From a virus: DNA of 38,135 nucleotides. The stretch's first letter is position 1. Every line of letters starts with the position of its first letter. The DNA lies in IMG/VR virus record IMGVR_UViG_3300025131_000151, positions 1-38,135 of that record, one strand, 5' to 3'. A program made the position numbers and the translations under genes. Below, one piece after another: positions 1 through 7,624 of the stretch. The notes beneath the pieces are model-generated. The model did not search any database. It was not told where the DNA came from and saw only the letters and a list, made by a program, of their open reading frames with translations.

Positions 1-2706
1 TTCTGGCTCTTTGTCGAGAAACGCTGCAATCCAGCACTCAGGGTAATAATTTAGTAACCAAGCACACTGAAAAGATAGAATACTATAGGCAACAGCATGA
101 GACTTATTAAACCCATATCCGCTAAAGTATTCGAAGTTTCTCCATAGTGCATCGGCTGCTTCTCTATCGATTGACTTATCAGCACAGCCTTCAATAAATC
201 TCTGTCTGATATCTTCTTTCTCTTCCACACCTTTGTCTGTTCCTTTCTTCGTTAAGAGCTTTCGTAGTTTGTTGCCCTCCTCCAGAGATACGTTTCTTCC
301 CAGCTTGTGAGCCAAGAGCGCGATCTGTTCCTGGAAGATTAGAAAGCCCGCTGTTTCTTTCGTAACTTCCTCAATGATGTCATTGAGATAGCTTACATTC
401 TTTGAATCATTTTTAGCTTTGACATAAGACTTATCAACTCCGGCACTTAAAGGGCCCGGTCTGTAAATAGATGTAATTGCTGAAATGTCAATAATGTCTT
501 TTGGTTTGGCTCTGCGAGCTAGCCTCTGCGCTCCAGTATTTGTGAACTGAAAGACCCCTACAAACTTGCCCTTTTGAAAGATGTTCTTGTAAACTTTGCT
601 GTCATTAAGATCGATCTTATCTGGGTGTAGATATTTATCATAGTAGTTTTTGACGTCTTTAAACGTTGGGTTCTCGACTCCGTGATGGCGCTTGAGTACA
701 TGCCCAACTGCAGATTGGATCATTGCCAAGGTTGACAGACCCAAGAGGTCAAACTTGATGAAACCTAGCGGTTCAAGGTGCCTAACGTTCATGCCTTCAG
801 ACCACGGGGTCTGAACCACACCACCTGAGCAAATCAAGGGCATGTACTTGTCTAAGTTCTCGCCAATAACAACGCCGCCTGCATGCCGACTGGTCGAGCG
901 GACCTGGCCAACAAGTGCTTCGATGTGTGTTTTGACGTGTGGGTACTTTGTCAAAAACCGGTTGAGTGATTCTGAATATTCCATCACCTCTTCGAAAGTT
1001 GGCGCATATACACCAGCACGAATGCCGTGCTTGGCTTTCGCCTTTGGTGTGGCTTCCTTAACCATGCGGCTTGTAACCGGGTTGACTTCTTTAAAGTCGA
1101 TCTTGTAAAACTTGCTAACGTCTTTGATCACAGAGCGAAGTTGCAGCGTGTTGAAGTTGGAAATAGGAACAACTGTAGTCTTCCCCCACTTCTCGGCTAG
1201 GATCTCCTTGAGGCCGAACGCGTCGCTAACATCATAGTCAATGTCTGGGTAATCCTTTGCGTCTGAGCGCAAGAATCTGCTGAACAGTAGCCCATATTTG
1301 ATGGGGTCGACCTGCGTGATTCCCAGCACATATGAAACTAAAGATCCCGCAGCTGATCCGCGACCCGGGCCGGCCAACATATGTTCATTTGCCATATCTG
1401 ATACGGCTTTCATGGTAAGAAAGTATTTACTGAAGCCTCTATCGTTGATGACGGTAAGTTCATGTTTAAGCCTATCAACGTATTCTTGATTTTCGGTCAA
1501 GCCTAACTTTCTTAAGCCGGCGATAGACTCTTTGATTAAAGCTTGCTCACCTGTCACCCCCTCGGGTACAACAAATCCAGGCAGACGAACTGTGTCATCT
1601 GGCATAAAGTCCTCGACAAGCTCGTGGGCAATCCAGTGTGTTTTGACCAGAGAGTCGTACACAATATCGTCGTCGTAAGAGACCCCGCACTCCTTAGAAT
1701 AGGTTTGATAAGACTGCCACATCTGATCACCGTTTTTGGGATAAAGCTCCATACCCATTTCCTCAATGCCATCAGGCAATTCAGACTTAAGGTAGTCTGG
1801 GGCTGTCTTTGCGTTTAGCCAAGCAAGACGTTTGTAAAGCTCCCTGTCTTTCCAGGCGTCAGGATCCGGGTAGTGACTGTCGGCGGTAGAGATTAGTTCA
1901 ATCCCAAACTCCTCGTGCATCTGGATCACGTATTCATTCAGTCTGTGCTGTTCTGGTACATTGTTCCACTGAAGTTCTCCGAACCAACGATCACCCAAGA
2001 CACGAATCATTTCCTTGGTTGTTTTCCGCATGGCGTTTAAGATCGCTTCTTCGTCTTCCCCGATCTTTCTCGGCTTCGTGTCCCCCTTCTCATTGACATA
2101 ATCTTCATAAATGCAATTATCCCAGTAGTCTCCAGCATATACGCCGCCGAGACACGCAGAAGAGGCGATGATACCTTCGCCATATTTTTCGAGCATGTCA
2201 TAATCTAGTCGCGGATAGCGATAGAAGTTGTCACCTTGGTGTGAGTCAGATACAAGCTTATAGATATTGCTTAAGCCTGTTTGATTAAGTGCAACCAAAA
2301 CAATATGACGTCGGGCATTAATCTTGTTTTTTGATCTGCGCTTTGAATCGCCTTCGTCTTCAGACGAAACCTTGTCTGTCTTTGACGCCATCTTCTTTGC
2401 GGCCTTCTTGTCTTCGCGAACACGATCGTATTCTTCTCTCCACTCTTTGATGGACGGTACAAAATACGCCTCGACGCCAAAGATCGGCTTAAACTGTTTG
2501 CCAGAAGCCTTCATCTTTTTGGCGTGAAGCACTTGATAGGACAAGCCGTTCATGTTGCCATGGTCTGTCAGTGCTAGAGCTTGCATGCCGTTCTTATATG
2601 CAAAGTCCATATGTTCTTGCGGGTAACCAAATCCGTCAAAAGCGGATCCAGCGACGCTGTGAGCATGTAAGCCCACAAAAGGAATCTTGGGTTGTGCCCG
2701 TTCCAT
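1..2706 (-). CDS. dnaE: DNA polymerase III alpha subunit (DnaE-like, family C), 3' end outside window
   Basis: Replicative DNA polymerase of bacterial family C. The frame is open from ATG at 2706 to the window edge (902 codons, no stop), so the C-terminal part is missing. The N-terminal PHP domain is recognisable by HAHS (residues 14-17) and TDHGNM (47-52). The polymerase core shows GPGRGS near residue 445, the catalytic PDIDYD at 487-492 (aspartates 488 and 490) and FDLLGL with the third aspartate at 653. Spacing and motifs match DnaE, not the family B enzyme of T4. AAGGAG stands 5 nt before the ATG. It is the last gene visible in the replication direction. A short family A polymerase is also encoded at 14746-15915, so the division of labour is unclear. 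Confidence 0.95.
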   Translation of the reverse strand, partial: MERAQPKIPFVGLHAHSVAGSAFDGFGYPQEHMDFAYKNGMQALALTDHGNMNGLSYQVLHAKKMKASGKQFKPIFGVEAYFVPSIKEWREEYDRVREDKKAAKKMASKTDKVSSEDEGDSKRRSKNKINARRHIVLVALNQTGLSNIYKLVSDSHQGDNFYRYPRLDYDMLEKYGEGIIASSACLGGVYAGDYWDNCIYEDYVNEKGDTKPRKIGEDEEAILNAMRKTTKEMIRVLGDRWFGELQWNNVPEQHRLNEYVIQMHEEFGIELISTADSHYPDPDAWKDRELYKRLAWLNAKTAPDYLKSELPDGIEEMGMELYPKNGDQMWQSYQTYSKECGVSYDDDIVYDSLVKTHWIAHELVEDFMPDDTVRLPGFVVPEGVTGEQALIKESIAGLRKLGLTENQEYVDRLKHELTVINDRGFSKYFLTMKAVSDMANEHMLAGPGRGSAAGSLVSYVLGITQVDPIKYGLLFSRFLRSDAKDYPDIDYDVSDAFGLKEILAEKWGKTTVVPISNFNTLQLRSVIKDVSKFYKIDFKEVNPVTSRMVKEATPKAKAKHGIRAGVYAPTFEEVMEYSESLNRFLTKYPHVKTHIEALVGQVRSTSRHAGGVVIGENLDKYMPLICSGGVVQTPWSEGMNVRHLEPLGFIKFDLLGLSTLAMIQSAVGHVLKRHHGVENPTFKDVKNYYDKYLHPDKIDLNDSKVYKNIFQKGKFVGVFQFTNTGAQRLARRAKPKDIIDISAITSIYRPGPLSAGVDKSYVKAKNDSKNVSYLNDIIEEVTKETAGFLIFQEQIALLAHKLGRNVSLEEGNKLRKLLTKKGTDKGVEEKEDIRQRFIEGCADKSIDREAADALWRNFEYFSGYGFNKSHAVAYSILSFQCAWLLNYYPECWIAAFLDKEPE

Positions 2707-2724
2707 GTGTTCTCCTTGATTATT

Positions 2725-2754
2725 ACTATATGAATGTAGTAATGATAATGTTAA
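2725..2754 (-). promoter_or_regulatory. Possible sigma70-like promoter ahead of dnaE
   Basis: On the minus strand TTAACA is followed after 18 bp by TATAGT, in the gap between the DUF6356-like gene and dnaE. Each hexamer matches the sigma70 consensus at five of six positions, but the gap is AT-rich and a chance match is possible. Confidence 0.35.
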
Positions 2755-2760
2755 AGTAAA

Positions 2761-2973
2761 CTACAGAGTATCATGATTTTTTTTAATCAGAAACTGAATA
2801 GTCATCTCTAAATTTAAGAACTTAGGTATCGGAATAAAAGGAAAAACCGCATGCGTGCTAAAAACACAGGTGGCAACCGCCATTCTTAAAGCGATCGACG
2901 CCGCAAAGAAAAGATGAGAAAAGAAGCCTGAGTGGCCGTTCTCCTTTGGGTGCTTGGTAAATATATTATTCAT
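2761..2973 (-). CDS. Small DUF6356-like protein
   Basis: A 70-residue protein with the N-terminal pattern IFTKHP, then a HSGFFSHLFFAASIALRM stretch and a hydrophobic middle. This resembles from memory the DUF6356 family (HP motif, then E/H-x-F-x-H and an alanine-rich helix), whose function is unknown. The hydrophobic stretch at about residues 17-50 could associate with membrane. It overlaps the 3' end of the upstream nucleotidyltransferase-like gene by 8 nt, so translation is probably coupled. The family assignment rests on pattern recognition only. Confidence 0.65.
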   Translation of the reverse strand: MNNIFTKHPKENGHSGFFSHLFFAASIALRMAVATCVFSTHAVFPFIPIPKFLNLEMTIQFLIKKNHDTL

Positions 2974-3823
2974 GGTCCACTCCTATTTCGTTCCACTCTG
3001 AATATTTCAAAAGTTTAGGTTTTCTGATCTCGGGATTGTTTGAGATAAATTCACAATAACTAGACCAGCAGTCGATTGTTGCATATTTTTCAATTTCAAT
3101 CATAGTGTAATTAGAGAGATCTAAACTATTAAAGACTTTTTTTAAATCATAATCACGGTAAGAGTAGCGCTCTTCTGTAGACAATTTTTCTTTTTTTTCG
3201 CCATTTTGAGTCCAAAGACCAGACGAAGTCGTGACCGATTCTCTAACAAGCTGGTCAATCTGTTCCGATGTTAAAGTAAACGATAAGTATTTGTTGTCTT
3301 TAACACTCTGGCCCTTGTGCACAACAGCAATTTGATTTTCTAATAAAGTTTTTCTATGGTCCCTCATAACCCATGGATCACAGTAGCCGTACGGCCAAGC
3401 TACAAAGAACTTGTCGGGCTTTAAGTGCGCGCTCAAAGAACCTAGAACGCTGCTAGCAGTTCGTGCTCCGAATATAGCTGACCATGCTAAGTTATCTCGC
3501 TTGTTGATATCTTTTATCGCTAAGGGGACATAATAAATACGAATTGGTTTTTTGACAGCGTTCTTATCAAACTCATAGTAGCGATAATTATAAACAGGAT
3601 CCTGAATCTTCTCTCCGATCTGATACCTGATTAAAGGTGAAACGGAGTCACTACAGACAATCCATACACTGTCGCAACCAGCGTACGCACATTCTGCGAC
3701 TGCCCTTTCGACCGCAAGATAGTTTGGCCCAATTGGCATTAGGCTTTCATGCCATGGCATATTGAAATCAGTTTTTAAACCAGACACAGGAATTATCCCT
3801 GCTATGTGTTTTTTTAAAGACAT
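2966..3823 (-). CDS. Nucleotidyltransferase-like protein (GT-A type fold suspected)
   Basis: A 285-residue protein whose first 60 residues (GIIPVSGLKTDF, then PWHESLMPIG, then a helix and DSVWIVCSD) follow the layout of sugar-1-phosphate nucleotidyltransferases: a glycine-rich nucleotide loop, a substrate loop and a beta strand. The usual GxGTR loop is altered to SGLKTDF, lacking the normal arginine. It may therefore be a divergent enzyme or a non-catalytic relative. A PYGYCDPW segment near residue 145 fits the mid-domain. It overlaps both neighbours by about 10 nt, forming a tight cassette with an unknown protein upstream. A role in surface or nucleotide-sugar chemistry is inference. Confidence 0.55.
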   Translation of the reverse strand: MSLKKHIAGIIPVSGLKTDFNMPWHESLMPIGPNYLAVERAVAECAYAGCDSVWIVCSDSVSPLIRYQIGEKIQDPVYNYRYYEFDKNAVKKPIRIYYVPLAIKDINKRDNLAWSAIFGARTASSVLGSLSAHLKPDKFFVAWPYGYCDPWVMRDHRKTLLENQIAVVHKGQSVKDNKYLSFTLTSEQIDQLVRESVTTSSGLWTQNGEKKEKLSTEERYSYRDYDLKKVFNSLDLSNYTMIEIEKYATIDCWSSYCEFISNNPEIRKPKLLKYSEWNEIGVDHE

Positions 3824-4473
3824 GTATAAATTGGATATATATCCCGTTTCCAGGAGACCATGGAAACATCTTTCCCGAGGCGCCTCTTTAGCAGATCTGT
3901 TACTTTGAACCTGGCCATCGTATCGCTATAATCAAAGTTTTTTAACTGATCTTCGGTTAAAAACGACTCACACAATAGATCCAAGTACTTTTGGTCACCG
4001 TCGATGCGCAGCGTCTTAAAAAGCTTGATTTTGTTAACAAATTTATCTTCAGTTGTCAACTCTTCAAACTCTACATCGTAGAGTCCTTTGCAGTCAAACC
4101 AGTCAACCACTCGATAGTGTTGCAGCTCTCTTTGCATAGACACTCCAGCAACGTTCTCTGTGTCAAACACGTGCAGAGTTTCATACTGAATGGCGAAGAC
4201 GGCGTTTTGTGTCATAACTTTTATGAGCTTCTCTTCCGGGGTCACTCTTATATTCGAGACTTTATCTACGAAAGGTGCTAGACCTAGGTTGTAAAGCTCA
4301 TAAGATTTTTCTGCCCAAACAGTTTCTATGCCTTCGTACGAGTGGTGATAAGGTGCACGATTTTTAATTAGAAAAAAGCCATTGTCGCTGGCAAACTCGA
4401 CTGCGTCTAAATCTGCCCCGATAACAACATCTTTCCATTTAAAATCAGCATCCACAATCACCTTTTGAGTCAC
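3814..4473 (-). CDS. Hypothetical protein, partner of nucleotidyltransferase-like gene
   Basis: A 219-residue soluble protein with no motif I can assign. It is rich in aromatic and acidic residues and has no signal peptide or membrane segment. The reported start is GTG at 4473, inside the 3' end of the lytic transglycosylase-like gene. A second GTG at 4455 has AAGG 5 nt upstream and is equally likely. The 10-nt overlap with the next gene suggests that the two products are made together and may act together. I do not recognise its function. Confidence 0.75.
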   Translation of the reverse strand: MTQKVIVDADFKWKDVVIGADLDAVEFASDNGFFLIKNRAPYHHSYEGIETVWAEKSYELYNLGLAPFVDKVSNIRVTPEEKLIKVMTQNAVFAIQYETLHVFDTENVAGVSMQRELQHYRVVDWFDCKGLYDVEFEELTTEDKFVNKIKLFKTLRIDGDQKYLDLLCESFLTEDQLKNFDYSDTMARFKVTDLLKRRLGKDVSMVSWKRDIYPIYTCL

Positions 4474-5152
4474 AAGTTAATTTAGTATCTCTGTTTTTCT
4501 TTATGACCCTGTGCCACTTTTTTAATAAACGATAATGTTTAGGAAACTCATTGCAACGGCCGCCGTCTTTCTTATAACGGATACCAGTGACCCACGCAGC
4601 AATCCAGATCTTTCTGTTCGTCGTGTACCTGCACTGTTTTTTAACCTTTGGTATTTGTTTGACAATGTGCCCCATCCAGCTCAGAGCCGCTGACTCTGGG
4701 TTGGTCCTGTCGGTACCATAGCTTTTTTCATAAACAGGCCACTGTTGTAAGACGCCGATGGCCATTGGGGTCTTTTTGTTCTTGCTGAATTTTCTATCAC
4801 CCTTGGCTAGCGGATTAAACCCAGATTCCATGCAGGCCGCGGCTAAAACCATGCCCCTCATGGAAGGGGGCGGGTTAAACAGCTGTTCTACCTTTATTAA
4901 AGTGTCGATTACTTTAACAGATGGATTGCTGTTAAATCTGCAGTTGTGCCTAGCTTGATACTTAAGCTCTTCGTAAGACACTTCTCCATCAGAAATTTGA
5001 CGGAATTCTGGTATGTCAAGAGAAGTTGACAGATTAATCAAGTTCTCATATCTTGTCCCTTCTGGGTTGACGTTGACGGGCTTGTAAAAAGCCGGGTCGG
5101 GGGCATGCATTGCCAGGCTGGCGGCTACTAAAGTAGCGAAAATATTCAACAT
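4445..5152 (-). CDS. Secreted lytic transglycosylase-like protein
   Basis: Probable peptidoglycan-cleaving enzyme of the SLT/goose-lysozyme fold. I place the start at the internal ATG at 5152, giving 235 aa. GAGG lies 8 nt upstream and the product then begins with a short hydrophobic signal-like segment (MLNIFATLVAASLAMHA). The open frame reaches back to a GTG at 5194 without a good ribosome site. The ESGFNPLAKGD segment places the catalytic glutamate at residue 109, followed by a GVLQQW stretch in the place of the usual GLMQ. The C-terminus carries a cysteine-rich tail (three Cys in the last nine residues). It could be the endolysin or a periplasm-acting lysis factor; no holin is seen next to it. 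Confidence 0.7.
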   Translation of the reverse strand: MLNIFATLVAASLAMHAPDPAFYKPVNVNPEGTRYENLINLSTSLDIPEFRQISDGEVSYEELKYQARHNCRFNSNPSVKVIDTLIKVEQLFNPPPSMRGMVLAAACMESGFNPLAKGDRKFSKNKKTPMAIGVLQQWPVYEKSYGTDRTNPESAALSWMGHIVKQIPKVKKQCRYTTNRKIWIAAWVTGIRYKKDGGRCNEFPKHYRLLKKWHRVIKKNRDTKLTCDSKGDCGC

Positions 5153-5177
5153 TTTATAAACCTCATAATTAACGTAA

Positions 5178-5441
5178 TTAGTTATCAAATACACCTACGA
5201 CATGATTTTCTAGCACTATGTAGTGTTTTTCACCAAATATTTCTAGTTCTTCTATCATGTGAGTGGGTACCACTAGTTTGGTACCAGATCGAAATTCAGA
5301 ATTGGCTCCGGATTTCAACAATGTTACCAAGGAGTAAGCGGACATATCTTGTTTGTAGTCTTCGGGTACCAGAATGCCAGATTCCTTCTTTTGTTCTACC
5401 ACGATCTCCACCACTAGGTGTCTGTTGACAGGGCAAAGCAT
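5178..5441 (-). CDS. GroES-like co-chaperonin
   Basis: An 87-residue protein with the beta-barrel pattern of GroES: PVNRHLVVE at the N-terminus, SGILVPEDY (the strand after the mobile-loop base), a central GTKLVVPTHM and a C-terminal YIVLENHVVGVF. Bacterial GroES has about 95 residues. T4 supplies gp31 as a substitute that lets host GroEL fold its capsid protein, so a similar role in folding the 619-residue capsid protein is plausible. The ATG directly follows the upstream TAG with no gap, so translation is coupled. Confidence 0.75.
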   Translation of the reverse strand: MLCPVNRHLVVEIVVEQKKESGILVPEDYKQDMSAYSLVTLLKSGANSEFRSGTKLVVPTHMIEELEIFGEKHYIVLENHVVGVFDN

Positions 5442-5690
5442 CTATACCCCCGTCACGCTTTTTCTAATCTTCTCAAAGTAGTCTGTAAACTGGCCGATGT
5501 CGTCATCTTTTGCCAACATCCTGTATGCGCGTACAGCCTGCCTCAACTCGTCCCCGGTTAACCATCCGTTCTGGACGTAGTTCTTTCTCAGATCTCTTTT
5601 GTGTTCTTTGTAGGGCTCCATTTCGTCTTCGATAGCCTTGAAGGCCTTGATAAAATCGACAACATAATCTTCTTTGCTTTGGTCACTCAT
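5442..5690 (-). CDS. Small charged helical protein, possibly GapR/DUF2312-like
   Basis: An 82-residue, highly charged, alpha-helical protein. The order of a long helix (residues 8-38), a GWLTGDELRQAVRAYR segment and a final helix recalls GapR/DUF2312 DNA-binding proteins, which bind overtwisted DNA. I see no diagnostic motif and rate that resemblance as weak. It has AAGGAG 5 nt before its ATG and starts the unit containing the GroES-like gene. A DNA-binding or host-takeover role would be inference only. Confidence 0.75.
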   Translation of the reverse strand: MSDQSKEDYVVDFIKAFKAIEDEMEPYKEHKRDLRKNYVQNGWLTGDELRQAVRAYRMLAKDDDIGQFTDYFEKIRKSVTGV

Positions 5691-5716
5691 GTTTTCTCCT
5701 TGTGAGTATTTAATAT

Positions 5717-5744
5717 ACTATAATAACGATAGCACGTTTATAAA
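5717..5744 (-). promoter_or_regulatory. Weak promoter-like site in the gap after the reductase gene
   Basis: On the minus strand TTTATA, a 16-bp spacer and TATAGT precede the 5690 start. The 67-bp gap between 5691 and 5757 is AT-rich, and only the -10 is convincing. Confidence 0.3.
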
Positions 5745-5757
5745 GTGGATTTAAATT

Positions 5758-7614
5758 CTAAGTTATCTCACAAGAGCCTCCGGAACATGCTAACTCGCCA
5801 GATAAGTTTGTGTCATCGTCTAACTCTACAATCTTTTTCAAGTCGACATCTTGCAGCGCCTCGAAAAGCACTTGGTACTTCTCCGGCGAACAGTCTTCGA
5901 AGGGTGCCTGTATGTAACTACCGCCGTCAGAAGGGAGAACACTGAGGCCGTTATAGTAATCTCTATTTTCCCACATCCATTCTCCGACATCAGTCCATTC
6001 ACTATCGCGAATCGAGACAGTCGCAGATACATTGTGCGTATTTTGTCCACTTCTGTGGCCAAACTTTATCCACTGGTTTGACACTTCCTTCAGTCTACGA
6101 AGCAGCTGCAATGCACTTTCCTGTCTCGTGATCGCTCCATCAGGTGCCTTCTGTGGCACACCGATAACAGCTGTATCGTGCGGTCTGAAGTATTCGTCTT
6201 CTATCAGCTCAGGGTGATTTATATAAAGATATAGATATATCGACTCATTCTTACCAACCCTTAGCCGTCGGATGTAATGCTCATTATGCCACGCGTGGAT
6301 ACCAGAACTAGTCCCCAAAGTTAGCGATGTTGTACCAGCAGGCTTTACACACGTGGTTCTAGCTGCTTGTCTCACACCAATGAGGTTGGCAACTCTCTTA
6401 TTCTCTTCTTTAACAACTTTCGCAGCAGACTTCATGTCCAAATCTAAAACTCTTCCGGACGCGATCCCCGTCATCGAGACTCCGATGAGCGCGTCTTTCT
6501 CTGTATTTCTTTTCCATATGTCTCTGAGATAATGAAAATCTGTATACCCTGCTTGTAAAGTTGCGATAAAAGAGGCGGCACGTGTGCGTGCTTCATATTC
6601 TTCTTGTGATTCTACATCTGACACGTTAACCTCTGACAGATTGCAGAACTGGTAAGGCCTTAGCGCTATCTCACAACAAGGGTTTGTTCCCCAGTCTTTA
6701 TCGTTTGTAAAATAGAATCCGGGCTCACCTGAACCGCTGATTTTTACCCTTTCCCAAATCTCGTCAAAGAATTCTTTAGTAATAAGATGTCTCATTAAGA
6801 CAACAGAATTGTTGGCCCGTCCTCTTTGCGGGTTTGCCTCCCACCAATTTGCTGTCTTCGCTGCCAACATTTCTTTATCGTTGGCTGAAAACAACGATAT
6901 AAGAGCAGCGCGGCGAATGCCCCCGGCAAGAACAGCATCAGCAATATAACAAATAATGTCATGAACTTCGATAGGCTCAAGCTTATCTCCTTCTTCTTTC
7001 TCACAAAGAATTCCATCGACCTTCAGAAGGCACTCCTTCAAAGGCTGTGGGCCGGGAGCTTTGCCCCCGCTAGTAACTAGTGTGCTTCCTTTCGCACGGA
7101 TATCAGAAAAGTCAAATTTTATCTTCGATCCGCCTTTAAAGTAGGATCGCACCAAGACTTTTACTGAATCTGACCAACCCTCAATAGAGTCACCTATCAA
7201 ATATCTTCTAGTTCTCTTTGAGTTTGGCTTTCTAATTTCCGGTAATTTTTCTACGTGGTGACCTTGGACAGAAAACCCGACACCAGTTCCCCCAAGTAAG
7301 AGAAACATGCACTCACTAAAAGCATCGACATGATCAATAGGCATAAAGGCACAATTATAAATCCTGTTAGGTGCCACTTCAATCGGCTTCCCACCGAACT
7401 GCATTGATCGCATAGAGGGTAGGACTTTCTTTTCGTAGACATATTTATAATTTTCCTCGATCTCTCCTTTGAGATCTGGGTACTTCTTAATGTGCATTTT
7501 CTTGTTTCGTGTAACTAGTTCTTTCCAGGTCTCTCTCCTTTTTTTGTTTGGGAGGTACCTCGCGTATTTCATATGCACGGTTATGTCGGATAGGATCTTG
7601 TTGGATAGTAACAT
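5758..7614 (-). CDS. nrdJ: Class II (adenosylcobalamin-dependent) ribonucleotide reductase
   Basis: Reduces ribonucleotides to deoxyribonucleotides for phage DNA synthesis. Recognisable landmarks are RIYNCAF with the first redox cysteine at 88, NPCCEIAL with the radical cysteine at 313 and glutamate at 315, the paired redox cysteine at 324 (FCNLSEVN), KPAGTTS in the barrel, and a C-terminal swinging-arm pair C610/C615 (CxxxxC) near the end of the 618-residue chain. The pattern matches the monomeric cobalamin-dependent enzyme. The Lactobacillus enzyme is over 700 residues, so this is a compact version. The residue after the radical cysteine is Cys where Gly is usual. AAGGA lies 8 nt before the ATG, and the gene lies 10 nt after the helicase stop. 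Confidence 0.93.
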   Translation of the reverse strand: MLLSNKILSDITVHMKYARYLPNKKRRETWKELVTRNKKMHIKKYPDLKGEIEENYKYVYEKKVLPSMRSMQFGGKPIEVAPNRIYNCAFMPIDHVDAFSECMFLLLGGTGVGFSVQGHHVEKLPEIRKPNSKRTRRYLIGDSIEGWSDSVKVLVRSYFKGGSKIKFDFSDIRAKGSTLVTSGGKAPGPQPLKECLLKVDGILCEKEEGDKLEPIEVHDIICYIADAVLAGGIRRAALISLFSANDKEMLAAKTANWWEANPQRGRANNSVVLMRHLITKEFFDEIWERVKISGSGEPGFYFTNDKDWGTNPCCEIALRPYQFCNLSEVNVSDVESQEEYEARTRAASFIATLQAGYTDFHYLRDIWKRNTEKDALIGVSMTGIASGRVLDLDMKSAAKVVKEENKRVANLIGVRQAARTTCVKPAGTTSLTLGTSSGIHAWHNEHYIRRLRVGKNESIYLYLYINHPELIEDEYFRPHDTAVIGVPQKAPDGAITRQESALQLLRRLKEVSNQWIKFGHRSGQNTHNVSATVSIRDSEWTDVGEWMWENRDYYNGLSVLPSDGGSYIQAPFEDCSPEKYQVLFEALQDVDLKKIVELDDDTNLSGELACSGGSCEIT

Positions 7615-7624
7615 TTATTTTTCC

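Noticed and set aside
1-2706. Several plus-strand reading frames of 60-90 codons across the polymerase region
   Set aside because: They lie opposite a 902-codon DnaE frame with intact motifs and have no ribosome site or recognisable product, so they are shadows.
5153-5194. Longer start (GTG at 5194) for the lytic transglycosylase-like gene
   Set aside because: No ribosome site at that GTG, whereas the 5152 ATG has GAGG and yields a signal-like N-terminus.
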